64,000 nucleotides of DNA from Arcuatula senhousia (GCA_963971305.1 OZ020307.1:56417702-56481701), one strand, 5' to 3'. Counted from the stretch's first letter, positions 23,056-35,292 are shown. Translations and numbers: made by a program. Notes: a model not told the origin generated them from the letters alone.

Positions 23056-24411
23056 AAGTAAAAACAAACGCTTTGTCAAATATTCCTGGCTAAGGACAAG
23101 TACATATAAAATGTGGTGGAGTTAAACTAATTTTTTTAGCTAAACTTTCTACCTATGAATATTTCAAGACAAATCACAAAACCTAAGCACACAATAAAAA
23201 ATAAATCGATCGAAGTTCAATTTCGCTAGAGAGAACCCTACACAAAAGACAATTATAACAAACGAAAGGACGGTAAAGGAACTCTCAATAAAACACTCGC
23301 TGTTACTGACAGCTAGCTGAGGATCCTCAATTGACTGATGTTAAAAAATCAAACATATCGTTTTTTAATCCGACACAACACTTAAAAGAATAATGATCTG
23401 ATGGAGTGTAATCATACAATACCGACATGCTTGATTGCTATGATGCTTAAAAATGACAGTTAGTAAAAAAACTTATGGAAATTTTAAAGTAAGTATCTAG
23501 TTATCAATATTTCTGCCAAAAACACTAAATTTAAAGATTAAACCAAAATATTCAATTCTTACATTTTGCGAAATAATTTTTAAGCCAATTTTGTTCATTT
23601 CCAATTAATTGTTTTTAATCAAATATAATGAGAGAATTAATTAAGGTGCTCAATATTGGAAGGAGTTCTTGCTTATTAAAAGACATACATCATGTTCTTG
23701 ACGTTGCCAATGATCAACGGTCAATTACATGTAAATGTGAGCCATATCCGGCAAAGGACAACAAAACAAGCACTCTATGACAAATTCAAGGCGGAGATAG
23801 GAATTTGCGTACTTTTGAAACTTGGTAGGCCTCATCGTTTATATTGTACTATATGATAACTAAAACAGATGATGTGCTTATTTTTTTTACATTTATGTAT
23901 TCTTTGTAATGTTTGTAATCAACTATCTATTGTAAGATGTCAGTATTGTTAGGTAATATTTAGTAATTGTCTTCATATTTTAGTTATTTATTATACTCTG
24001 CTTTCATTATTTGTCGTGTGGTAACAATTTTCGTGGTTTTTTTGGGTAGCCTTGAACCATTGATATTCCAAAAAAAAAAGGAAATTTAACATTGGTGTGT
24101 ATGCTGCAGACTAAATAACCACAAATTTAAGAATCCACGACCTGATACTTTTTCTCCAAACCACGAAAATAAATTAATCCACAGTAAATAGAATGGGGCG
24201 TCTTTATAGACCACTTTGCACTTTTAATTTTCGATAGACAAAAGATCAAACTCCATGGCGACACCTGTCGCCTCAGATCTCTAGGATAAAAGTCGTGTGC
24301 AGTCATGCTGAACGGCGACTCTTCCTTTTCTTTCCATCCCTTTTCAATTCGTTCATATTTTCTGTATTCTAAACCCAAACCCTAATCGTAACCTTAAGTA
24401 TAGTTTTTTTT
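23056..24411. other. AT-rich stretch with an old PLE tail fragment
   Basis: About 23670-23785 retains a decayed minus-strand PLE tail (CCGGCAAAGGACAACAAAAC and ACTCTATGACAAA). Nothing else could be supported. Confidence 0.4.
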
Positions 24412-24630
24412 TCTATTTGACAGTAAATAGTTTCTGTTGGCTTCTTACAATCTGATTTTCGTCTCTTACGGTCCTAGTATCGTTTCTGTTAATGGTTACC
24501 ATCTCCTTGATGGTGTCGTAGTTGATGTCAAGGGCATTCTTGAAGTTGAGTGTGATTCCACGGACTTTGCACATGGTTCAAGTCTTGCTTGGACCAAAGT
24601 ATAGGCTGATATGAACACGTTCGTTTGCTT
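24412..24630 (-). pseudogene. DNA polymerase B C-terminal remnant (Polinton/adinto-like)
   Basis: One minus-strand frame reads CKVRGITLNFKNALDINYDT, then a short tail to a stop near 24418; a stop also lies just upstream of the Cys-Lys-Val block. A CKVRGITLN block near the end of the protein is, from memory, characteristic of protein-primed type-B DNA polymerases of Polinton/Maverick and adintovirus-like elements. Polymerase catalytic motifs are not visible. The call gains weight from the packaging-ATPase remnant on the same strand 1 kb away. No homology search was possible. Confidence 0.45.
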
Positions 24631-25559
24631 TGATGTTTTTTGTCGTCACCAGATTTTGCATCGTGTCAACTTTTATCAAGTTTCTTTTTAAAGTTGATGT
24701 TTATTCGTCAACAGTTTTGATTTTGTTTGAACTTGGTGTATCTATTTTCGTTTTCAACATGTTTAAGTCAAACTGTTTTATCTCTTTCTTGTTTTTTGGG
24801 TGTTTTATTGTATCAAAAAGCTTAAATTAGCTCCTTTAATTAAAATGGGTTAAATGAAGGGTAATTCCTCCCCCAAATTTTGGAGTGGATGGAGGAGGAG
24901 GAAAATAGGGGGGACTAAATGAAAGGGCTGCTGCTTAAGGCTCCTTTATATTGTATTTGGGGCACTATATAACAAAATGAGATATTATGTATACATATTT
25001 TACTATGATACTACAATTTTATATTTATATTAGTCCTTATTCAATTTTCAATTGCTCACATCCACCCTCGTTTTCTTTTTTTTTCACCAGGAAAGATGTC
25101 ACACGTAAATCTTCTGAAGTATCCTGTTTCATATCGATCAGCATGTACATGTATCCATGTGGTCTTCTTTTCTTTTTTTAAGATAGCCAGGAATTTACAT
25201 ACCCCTTACAATTCCACCTGAAAATGGTTTTAGGGGTTTGAAATAACATGCATGGTAACTACTATATGATTTTTGATAATATATTGTAATATACTATATA
25301 CTTACAGAATACACAAAAAAAAGCCCCTCTCGTAGCATAATTTTCTGAATAAAAAAATAATTTTGTATCCATCCACTTTTTCTCATTTTGTTTTTGTTTT
25401 TCTTGCTCTTAGTAAATAAACAAAACATATATTATATGCGTTAATTTTATACTAATTTTAAAATATGTCAATGATAAAAAAATTGTGTACTGGGGCCCAA
25501 AATAGTTCTCTTCTATAGGAGTTGCATTTCCTTTCATTCACCGTGTGGTTTTCTTACAG
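24631..25559. other. AT-rich stretch between two virus-like remnants
   Basis: No coding signal was recognised. It may be decayed interior of the same element or later insertions. Confidence 0.4.
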
Positions 25560-26030
25560 CAGACTGGTAGGCTTCAAGAAAGTACTTGTTCGTCCGGGAA
25601 ACATCTGTTGTCCTAAGGTAATGATTTTGAATGTATCTCTAGGGTACTTGAAAATGACAATGTAGGGATTACTTAGACTGATGGTTCTGTGATGTTTGTT
25701 TTTCATTTAACAGATTCTGTACGATCAGCATATTACAGATAGATCTGTGGTGACTGCACGTTAATAGGTCCACTACGCCTTGGGTAAAATTGTCCATCTG
25801 GTCATCCGTGCCGTGATTATGAGGTGTTCTCTTTGGGGTTGAGGGACTCAATATCTGGTAGTCCTTGGATAAAATCGAAGTTGTTCATGCCTGAATACAG
25901 AGGCTGGTTTATTTCGTATGACGACAATATTCTATCGGATTTTGGGAACATCATATCACTGTCGTGTACGTGAGAAGGATCGGTCATTTCAAGATGGCAG
26001 ACACTTCGTTGTGCCAAATCAGGGGGGTTC
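25560..26030 (-). pseudogene. A32/FtsK-type packaging ATPase remnant (Polinton/adinto-like)
   Basis: Three minus-strand frames carry successive blocks of one protein: first RILSSYEINQPLYSGM and FIQGLPDIESL; then DDQMDN, SHHRSICNMLIVQNLL; then RTISLSNPYIVIFKYPRD and QQMFPG. The acidic DDxM block followed by SHHR and a QN strand fits the Walker B and sensor strand of FtsK/HerA-type ATPases found in Polintons and adintovirus-like elements. The Walker A loop is not visible. At least two frameshifts separate the blocks. Order and spacing are coherent, so this is a real decayed gene; the family name rests on memory. Confidence 0.6.
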
Positions 26031-26463
26031 TTTTCAGTTGTATTGTATGAAATCTACAGCACTTTACAAAATCTTATATATCTCCGAAGGAAGGTAATAG
26101 AATTGTCTACTACATATAAAAGACCGATGGAAAACAGCATGGATGGATTTTCCATATAAGACTCCCAAAGGTGAGTAAACATCTGAAATGAAAATCGAAG
26201 CTGGCATTTCTCCTGAAATCGGTAATTTTACACAAAACTATAGGATTTACTTACCGAAACGCATCTCCGGAAGCATTCTTTAATGGGAAGCCACCAATTG
26301 CCATTCATGTTGTACGAATATATGTTGAAAGATGTTCACAATTTAGATTTAAAAGTTTTGTTTATGTCAAGGAGCAGTCCTATGGTAATTTGCATATTAA
26401 TCTTGAGAAAATGTGTTCAGGATCGGACTTCTGTCGAATTTTGGTTCAGGATCGGTCTTCCAA
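26031..26463. other. AT-rich spacer, nothing recognised
   Basis: No gene or repeat could be supported. Confidence 0.5.
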
Positions 26464-27072
26464 ATACAAATGACAACAAAGTTCCAGACAATAAAGTTTG
26501 CTACGCCTGACGCGCGTTTCGTCTATGCAAGACTCATCAGAGGCGCTCTACCAAAAATATTGAAAATGCCAAACACTGTATGAATATGAAGAGCATAGAA
26601 CAGTATAACCAAAAATACCAAACTGGGGAACCAAATTATTACTAAGATATTCAACCTATGTCTGGGGTAGGAAGAACCTTAGGGTTTAGACAATTTTGAA
26701 ATTTAGACGGATAATTAAAGCTTTGATGTATTCTCCAGCTCAAAAGTGTTGGTGCCGGAGCGGGCTAACCTCGGGGAATTTAAACTCCACCAGCAGTGCT
26801 AACCTTCACGTGTGTTCGAAATACAAATGACAACAAAGTTCCAGACAATAAATTTTGCTACGCCTGACGCGCGTTTCGTCTATGCAAGACTCATCAGAGG
26901 CGCTCTACCAAAAATATTGAAAATGCCAAACACTGTATGAATATGAAGAGCATAGAACAGTATAACCAAAAATACCAAACTGGGGAACCAAATTATTGCT
27001 AAGATATTCAACCTATGTCTGGGGTAGGAAGAACCTTAGGGTTTAGACAATTTTGAAATTTAGACGGATAAT
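26464..27072 (+). repeat. Tandem pair of about 360-bp units
   Basis: Two head-to-tail units (about 26464-26817 and 26820-27072) share ACAAATGACAACAAAGTTCC, TACGCCTGACGCGCGTTTCG and GGGGTAGGAAGAACCTTAGG almost without change. The second is cut within TTTAGACGGATAAT. It is the same family as the minus-strand array at 20.8 kb; a short fragment also occurs at 46725-46785 and its duplicate. Confidence 0.9.
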
Positions 27073-27526
27073 GTAGAAACATTTTCATATTTTAATACAA
27101 GAGATATGTACGAAATAGACCTTTTCTGGGTATTATTTATTGTCGAATTGGACAAGAAATCGTTAACCCGGGACGGATCCAGAAATGATTGAAAGGAAGG
27201 GGTCTGCCTATAGTGTACTAAGGAAGAAAAGGAGAGGTTACAGGCTGATTTTGCTGTATATCTGCACAAGAATTACATGAATTTTCGTGAAAAGGGTTTC
27301 AACAATGGAACCCGCCACATAAACCATAAACTAGTCAAAGCAGCCACGCTGCATATCCCCGCGCTACTCTGGTGTTTGATAGTATAAGGGCAAATAATTG
27401 AAAGAAATAAACTATGACTATAAAGAGCATTATTTTTACTATCAAATGTGCATGTACATGTATTGATATGAGACTTTACCCTGGTAGTGGGAGTCATAGT
27501 AATGTAAAGAATTATGCGTGACGAAG
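27073..27526. other. AT-rich spacer with possible hAT end
   Basis: CGGGACGGATCCAG at about 27167 resembles the terminal repeat of hAT-type elements, but no partner end was found. No gene. Confidence 0.35.
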
Positions 27527-28007
27527 GTCGAACAACACAAATGCTGGCACGTAGACGTTTCCGTACATAACCTATTTATTAAACTTGTAACCCCATTCCC
27601 TTTGTTTCACTCTGTTTAACTTATAAGCTATAACACTCATCGACCGCTATACTTTTTAAAGTAAGAGGTTTTATATTATTCGTTAAGCTGTTATCTTAAA
27701 TATTTTACGTTATTTTGCGACAAACACTTTTGTTTTCAGATTTTATGGTATCATGTTTTCATTTTTATACTTGAAATCCGATACCAAATGTATTGATTCG
27801 TAGTTTAAATAGGAAGAAAAAGAAAATTTTATCACATTGTTTTTTTCAGATTGAGGATTAAGTCGTCTTTCTATCGAGGAAGATAATCGAAGAACTTGGA
27901 AGACATCGTCGACTTAACTGGTGTTTAAGGGTGAGTCTTTAAACACTGCCGTTTGCATTGGTATATTATATTCATAGGCACTAGAAACGTTACATATTTC
28001 AAAAGAC

Positions 28008-28177
28008 CATAGTAACCCCATATGGATAGTAGATACTGTTTGATGGTAGATTTGCATATATTTGACATGTGTATAAGTGAAAATGAGAAATGTAACAGAA
28101 AAAATGAAAAAATAATCTGTTTTGAAAAAAGGGGGGATGGGGCACCATAAGGGTTATCCTGTATACAAGTGCCTGTG
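28008..28177. mobile_element. 170-bp insertion with 8-bp target duplication (hAT-like MITE)
   Basis: CAAAAGAC occurs at 28000-28007 and 28178-28185, while copy B has it once (CCAAAAGACTGCATAG, about 63054). The insert begins CATAGTAACCCC and its other end reads CACAGGCACTTG on the opposite strand, with TAACCC(C/T)..ATGG near both ends. An 8-bp duplication and CA ends suit the hAT superfamily. Confidence 0.7.
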
Positions 28178-28774
28178 CAAAAGACTGCATAATAACAATG
28201 TTAAAACACGATATGTTAAAAATCTTGTTTTATTTTATATCATATTTTGATCTTAAACTTGAAACCCGGTACCCGAAAGTATTGATTTATAGTAAAAAGA
28301 AGGAAAAAAATATATCACACGTTTTTTTCCAGACTGAGGAGGCAATCATCTCGATATTACAAAATATAAAATTCTTAAGAAAAAAAACAGAATTAAAAGT
28401 TGACTTACAACTCATTTTATAGAGCAATTGAAAATTACCATTTCATATTGTTTTCAAGGAAAGAAAAAAAAGTTATACGTTTGAATATGCCAGGAAATTT
28501 GTAAGAAAATAAAAAGATACCAAATGAATTATCTGTAGTAATTTTACAATAACCTCGGTTCCTAGCTTCAAACCAAGATTAAAATGTAAAAATCTAAATA
28601 CAAAATAGGTTTCGTTTTGTCCTCCTTTACCGGATTTGACACGATGAATTATCAACGCGATGGATGTGTTGCACCAAGCAGACACTGCTTACCACCGGAG
28701 CACATCGGTTCACTCTCGTTGTTTCTTCGTGCTGTTCTCGTTTGTGTTGAATTATTGTGTCTTTGTACTTTTAA

Positions 28775-31211
28775 GAGTCTGTTCATGAGAAAACCATGCA
28801 AAAATGGAAATTTTGTCCAGTAGCAAGGTTTTTAATTATGTAAAAGGTATATTGCAACTGAAAGACCATCCTATAAGACTTATTCAGGCAAATTTATTTT
28901 TTTCGAAAAATTCAAGATGGCCGCCCTACAGGCCTCAATAGATATATATAGCTTTCATCTGATTTATTGCTTATTTCAATCAAATTTTATTTGAAAATTT
29001 GACATTTTTATTGTGATTTTTTCAGCCTACTTAGAAGGAATTAAAATTGTATCAATGTTTTTTTGAAATAGTGATGTTTGGTCTTTCAAATACAGTTCAA
29101 TTTTCGTAATTCATAATTTTGGTTTCTCTGGTACCTTTAGGTAGGACTTGGGCAGTATTCTAGACTGTTCAAAAATGCTGAAATTTGTTATTTTTAAGGG
29201 CACTTATTGTCCAAGGTAACGCTTTTTTATCCTTATCTTTTAATAATTCCAAAACAATAGAATATCAAGACAAACTTATCAAAAAGCCAAGCTGGGATTT
29301 TACAATTTGACTTAGCCACAGCCCCGGAAAACAAAGACATGTTTTGATAATTCTTCATAAAATCTACTTTTTGGAGGAGTCAGTTTCAAACGTTGAATGT
29401 GTTTGCTATGAAACAAAATACATTTAGAACCTTTGATACAACAGATGATCACAATACAAGTACCATTTAAGGGTCGAGAAAGACATATACTTGGGGATTA
29501 AGGGTGAAAGATGGGAATATCTTGTGTATTTTGATGAAATGTACAGAAATGACCAACTTTAGGGGACTATTTTTCATGAATGAAGGGTTGGACTATTAAT
29601 ATGGAATATCTTTCCAAAAGACTGTTATATGGTCTGTACAAAAACATATGTGTAACTTTGCTTTCGGTCATCCCTTACATGTTACAACATTACAAAAATG
29701 GAGATTTGGCCATTTTACCACATGGCTAAAATGGGCTTCGGGGGCCTAATAGTGGCACCTTTTTGAAATAATTAAAAAATGTACAGAACAGCAGACTTTA
29801 TAGGCCAAATGTATATAACTTGTTCTATGTAAACAAATAATATTGTAGAAATCAAACAAAAGAGCACTTTTTACTTGGTGGTCTAATATAGCCCCCAGAG
29901 CTGTTTTACAAAAAAGTCTCTAGCCACCTTAAAATGACAAAGTCAGACCTAAATGTGAAAAAAATATGAACCAGGAAAATTGTTTTATTTGTAAAATTCG
30001 ACAATTTTCTGCACAATAAAACATTTTGTATTGTGGATCCCGACCAAAAAAAATGTTAGTTTTTGCTTGAGGACAAGGGACTTTTTCGCCAAATGGCCCT
30101 GGGGGCCATATTGGACCACCAAGTTGAAAGTGCTCTTTTGTTTGATTTCTACAATATTATTTGTTTATATAGAGCAAGTTACATACATTTGGCCTATAAA
30201 GTCTGCTGTTCTGTACATCTTTTAATTATTTCAAAAAAGATGCCACTATTAGGCCCCCGAAGCCCATTTTAGCCATGTGCTAAAATGGCCAAATATCCAT
30301 TTTTGTAATGCTGTAACATGTAAGGGATGACCGAAAGCAAAGTTACAAATATGTTTTTGTATAGAACATATAACAGTCTTTTGGAAAGATATTCCATAGT
30401 AATAGTCCAACCCTTCATTCATGAAAAATAGTCCCCTAAAGTTGGCCATTTCTGTACATTTCATCAAAATACACAAGATATTCCCATCTTTCACCCTTAA
30501 TCCCCAAGTATATGTCTTTCTCGACCCTTAAATGGTACTTGTATTGTGATCATCTGTTGTATCAAATGTTCTTAATGTATTTTGTTTCATAGCAAACACA
30601 TTCAACGTTTGAAACAGAATCCTCCAAAAAGTATATTTTATGAAGAATTATCAAAACATGTCTTTGTTTTCCGGGGCTGTGGCTAAGTCAAAATGTAAAA
30701 TCCCAGCTTGGCTTTTTGATAAGTTTGTCTTGATATTCTATTGTTTTGGAATTACTAAAAGATAAGGATAAAAAAGCGTTACCTTGGACAATAAGTGCCC
30801 TTAAAAATAACAAATTTTAGCATTTTTGAACAGTCTGGAATACTGCCCAAGTCCTACCTAAAGGTACCAGAGGAACCAAAATTATGAATTACGAAAATTG
30901 CACTGTATTCAAAAGACAAAACATCACTATTTCAAAAAATATTGTTACAATTGTCATTCAATATACGTAAACTAAAAAAATCTCAATGAAAATGTCTTAT
31001 TTTCATAAAAAAAAATATTGAAATCACTGAAAAATCAGATGAATGCTATATATATCTATTAAGGCCTGTAGGGCGGCCATCTTTGATTTTCGAAGGAAAA
31101 AATTTGCCTGAATAAGTCTTATAGGATGGTCTTTCAGTTGTACTATACCTTTTACAAAAATGAAAACATTGCTATTGGACGATTTTGCATGGTTTTCTCA
31201 TGAACAGGCTC
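28775..31211. mobile_element. Foldback element with 1.1-kb inverted arms, TTAA target
   Basis: Left arm 28775-29898 and right arm 30099-31211 are inverted copies, starting GAGTCTGTTCATGAG and GAGCCTGTTCATGAG, around a spacer of about 200 bp with weaker similarity. TTAA flanks both ends (28771-28774, 31212-31215), and the unoccupied site is in copy B (63653-63656). TTAA duplication is typical of piggyBac and Kolobok superfamilies; the ends do not start with the CCY usual for piggyBac. No transposase is visible, and the short frames inside are mirror products of the arms. Confidence 0.92.
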
Positions 31212-31375
31212 TTAAATATTCGAATGCCCCATTTGTACTTCTTGTTAAAAACGTGAAGCAAACTAACAAAAATGACTGGGAAGAGCTATAAAGATACCTT
31301 AAGCTTATTGCTAAAGGTATGGGATAGGAGAGTGATCGTTGAAGCTAGTTTTTGTTATAAATTTATTTGGATTGG

Positions 31376-32200
31376 CTCTTCAACTCTAATGTGGCTTTTG
31401 TCGAGCTTAATAACCTGAACATTTAACCAAGCAACAGCTTTTCTCTATCTGTAATAGTTTTCATTTTATAAGCCAAAAACAACATTTTTCGCCTTTAAGG
31501 TGCTGATACTCCTATAAGGGGTCATCTAACAACTTCAACCCTAAGGTGAATTTTGTTGAGCTAAATAACCTGAACATTTAACCAAGCAACAGCTTTTCTC
31601 TATCTGCAATAGTTTGCATTTTATAAGCCAAAAACACTATCTTTCGCCTTTAAGGGGTCATCTGACAACTTCGACCCTATGGAGACTTTTGTAGAGCTAA
31701 ATGAGCTGAACATTTAGGCAAGCAGCATATTTTCGCTATCTGCATTAGTTTTCATTCTATAAGCCAAAACATGAAAAAACGCTATTTTTCACCTTAAAGG
31801 GGCTGTAACACATTTTAATAAGGGATCATCTGACAACTTTGACAAAATGGATACTTTTGTTGAACTTTTGTTGTTGAAGCAGTACGGTGGCATCAGATTT
31901 CATCTATCTCTTATACTTTTTTATTTACAAGCCAAAAACAGTAGTCTGACCCCCTGGTCTATTTTTAGTAACGGTGGTCATGTTTTTTGAAGGATCAAAA
32001 ATAGAAACACAAGTTTGGTGCAGGACACCCTAAGGATCATTCATACAAAGTTTCAATAAATTCTTTCAGTAGTTTCAGAGGAGAAGATTTTTGAAAAATT
32101 GTTAACTGACGACAGACGACGACAGACGACGACGACAGACGATGATGACGAACGCCAAGTGATGGTAATAGCTTACATTGACCTTCGGTCCAGGTGAGGT
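31376..32200 (+). repeat. Bivalve-type dispersed repeat, 5'-truncated plus copy
   Basis: Contains three or four degenerate internal units of about 150 bp (AACATTTAACCAAGCAACAG, TATAAGCCAAAAAC, GGGGTCATCTGACAACTT), then a GACGACAGACGAC microsatellite (32107-32150), and ends GCCAAGTGATGG...CCAGGTGAGG. The same family in reverse is at 32999-34133. Confidence 0.8.
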
Positions 32201-32330
32201 CAAAATAACATTACTAGTTCATGTACTTATAATAAAATATGCGTTTATCATTAGATATTGAGAGTTGTTATTCTTTTGTCCCATTTTTATTCCACACAAT
32301 TGTACGAAAATCATATAAAAATATAATATA

Positions 32331-32814
32331 CTCTTCAAAAAAAGTTACACATAGGTAGAAAATTCCCTTTATGTTTAATGCAAACCCACGCTTTTTCAAA
32401 ACACTATAACTGAGCCATCTTTTATCCGATTTTCATGAAATAAAACCCAATAAAAAGAAAAATGAATTAAGTATAATTGTGTATTTTGAGCAAAATCGTA
32501 ACCTCACTAATAATTGAGATATTGCAAGTTGAACTCAAGTATGCATTTTACGCACCAACCTCCCGTTTCAATCAATGCTCAATGTTCCGCGAAAAAACAT
32601 TAGTCGTGTTCTACTCGCGATATCTTAAAAAACATTTATATTAGGATTTTTGTCCAAATTAATCGAAAAATCTGTATTTATTATTAATTTTTTACTGGAT
32701 TTTATTTCATGAAAATTGACCACAGAACAGCTCGGCAATATTATTTTGAAATAGCGTAGGGTTGTATTAAACGTATGGGGAATTTTCTACCTATGCGTAA
32801 CTTTTTTTGAACCG
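32331..32814. mobile_element. TA-flanked MITE, copy 1 (484 bp)
   Basis: Inverted ends of about 50 bp: CTCTTCAAAAAAAGTTAC-CATAGGTAGAAAATTCCC on the left, and the mirror image GGGGAATTTTCTACCTATGCGTAAC on the right, with TA on both sides. Other copies are at 39432 and 43050. Non-autonomous, Tc1/mariner-like by target. Confidence 0.88.
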
Positions 32815-32998
32815 TATAAATAGACCGCTAACTTTTTAATGATGAACGAGACCACTTTTATAAAATTTCAAATAAAACGAGACAACCATTTAAACAGATA
32901 TCTACTGATATAAATCTACGCATAGTTCATGTATTTTGTAATTAAACATGGAACAACAAGGACCAGAAGAAGACACCCATGGTCCTTACATTATTACC

Positions 32999-34133
32999 TT
33001 TTTAGCTCAACAGGCAAAAAGCCATATGAGCTTATGCCACCACTATGCGTCCGTCGTCATCGTCCGTTAACAATTTCAAAAATCTTCCCCTCTGAAATAA
33101 CGGAACCAATTTAACTGACACTTTACAGGAATGATATTTGACATGTGGCAACAAACGATCCTCATTTTGATAATAATTCAACATAAAACATTGCCGCTGT
33201 TACTAAAATTAGAACATAGGGTAAAATCATTTAAAATATATTTTATATTATAAGTCAGCAGCTGTAACAGATAGAAAAAATCTGAAGCATCTTAATCTCT
33301 TTCGAATCGGAAGCTCTACACAAGTCTCAAGAAGTAGAAGTGGTCAAATGACCGCTTATAGGGGTTAAGGCCCTTTAAAGGCCACAAATAGCGAGGCCAT
33401 AAATAGCGTTTTTTCCCTGTTTTTGCCCAATAGAATGAAAACTATTGGAGGTATGAAAAAGCTGTTGCTTGCTTAAATGTTCAGCTCATTTACCTCTACA
33501 AAAGTCTTCAAAGGGTTGAAGTTGTCAGATGACCCCTTAAAGGCGAAAGATAGTGTTTTTGGCTTATAGAATAAAAACTAATGCAGACAGAGAAAAGTTG
33601 TTGCTTGGTTAAGTTCAGCTTATGAAGCTCAACAAAAAGTCTCCTTAGGGCTGAAGTTGACCCCTTATAGGGGTTACATCCCCTTAAAGACAAACAATAG
33701 TGGTTTTGGTCTTTAGAATGAAAACTATTGCAGATATGGAAAAGCTGTTGCTTGCTTAAATGTTCAGCTCATTTACCTCTACAAAAGCATTCATAGGGTT
33801 GAAGTTGTCAGATGACCCCTTATAGGGATTACAGCCACTAAAATTAACATGTTTTCATGTTTTTGGCTTATATAATGAAAACTATAGTAGTTAAAGAAAT
33901 GTAGTTGCTTGCTTAAATGATCAGTTCGTTGAGCTCTTAACAAAAGTCTCTATAGAGTCAAATTGTTCAGACGGCCCTTACAATAATATTTTGGCCTACA
34001 GAATGAAAACTATTTCTGAAAAAGAAAAGCTGTTGCTTGCTTAAATGTTCAGCTTATATAGCTCTACAAAGTTCTTCATAAGGTTGACATCAAGACCAGG
34101 TGAGCTATTCAGGCTCATGGGAGCCTCTTGTTT
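32999..34133 (-). mobile_element. Full-length bivalve-type dispersed repeat (1.13 kb)
   Basis: Minus-strand copy of the family at 31376. Its outer ends are AAACAAGAGGCTCCCATGAG (at 34133 on the minus strand) and TTTTTAGCTCAACAGGC (at 32999 on the plus strand); each can form a small hairpin (GGCTC-CCAT-GAGCC and GGCAAAAAGCC). Internal about-150-bp units recur. Similar sequences are familiar from bivalve genomes; class unresolved. Confidence 0.75.
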
Positions 34134-35292
34134 AAAAACTAACTTCAATATCAATATACATAAACTTTGTATCGGTAAAAAAGTTGTGTCATTTCTAATT
34201 TCATTTTTATAAATAAACGTCTTAATTTCATATTTGACTTAAACAACTTGTTCACACCTGCAGGGAAAACGACTAAATATAAATTATGTAAATATAATCA
34301 TGTAAAAATTGTGTTATGAAAAGAGGATGTATCATTTATAGATTACATGTATAACTTTGGTGGTTACAGGGGCGGATTAAAACAATTTTCATAGGAGAAC
34401 AGCCTATTGGTTACTGAAAATAAAAGGGGGCGGGTTCAAGTTACCGATTCCCTAAAAAGCAACATAATACTATATTATCAAAAAATAATTTGGCCGTACT
34501 AAACTATATCAAACAACAATTACATGAAATAACAAACATGGATCTGTCATTGATTACAGTAAATGTTTAAAGAAACATATTACACTTAATACCCTCAGCC
34601 ACAATATTTAACGCTATTCGACAGGAGAAGAATTAAGTGCCATTCTCTGTAAGAATCAGGCAATGGGTGAATCATGATTAAAAAAACACACAAGTTTGAC
34701 TTCAAAATACTGTTCAAAATGCTTAAAAAGTAACAAAAAATGCATTGGCACTATTTTTTAAAAGTCAGTAATTTAAGATATATTTTGGTTGAAATGCATA
34801 TAAAATGTTATTCTAAGGGAGATAACTCTGTCAAATCACAATAAATTCCTATCATTTTAACAGAATTTTTTCTCCATCCTCTGACACTCAAGACAACAAC
34901 TTATGTTTGTTTCTTCATTAGAAGGCTATTTTGAATGACAATTTATTGTCAAAACTGTGTGTTTTTTAAATCATGATTCAAAGTTTTTAAATTTTGCCTG
35001 ATTCTTACAGAAAACTGCACTTAAATTTTCTGTAAATATTACAGCATAAAACATCCAAAACAAGGGTAGACTGAGAGTGATATTTGGAAATTTTATTGCG
35101 TACATTATACGTCTCTCGGATTATAAACATTGTAATGAATCTAGAAGTCTTTTATAAACCGTAATGCATTCTTAATTCTAAAATACGAATAGCTGTTAAT
35201 TATTAATTGCTGAGTATTCTCGACTTTCGTTCGGTTGCCTTTCTAAGACAATTAAAATCTTACTAAACTGCCATAAAAAATTATAAAAAATA
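34134..35292. other. AT-rich stretch, nothing recognised
   Basis: A CAGGGGCGGATTAAAAC motif at about 34369 hints at a hAT-type end, but no partner was found. No gene. Confidence 0.4.

Larger units (their letters stand above)
27527..31373 (+). mobile_element. Composite dispersed repeat, copy A (interrupted)
   Basis: Matches copy B at 62583-63806 from GTCGAACAACACAA...GCTGGCACGTAGACGTTTCC to ...TTATAAATTTATTTGG. Copy A is longer because it carries a 170-bp insertion (28008-28177) and a 2.4-kb foldback element (28775-31211). The 3' part has a PLE-like tail (TCCTTTACCGGATTTGACAC...GGAGCACAT), so this may be a non-autonomous relative of the PLE family. A diverged internal duplication is present (about 27740-27870 versus 28215-28350). 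No supported coding frame. Confidence 0.8.

Noticed and set aside
24127..24378. 83-codon minus frame near the polymerase remnant
   Set aside because: No polymerase or other motif; cannot be tied to the virus-like element.
30249..30494. 81-codon frame in the right arm of the foldback element
   Set aside because: The corresponding left-arm sequence carries a stop, and no protein motif is present.
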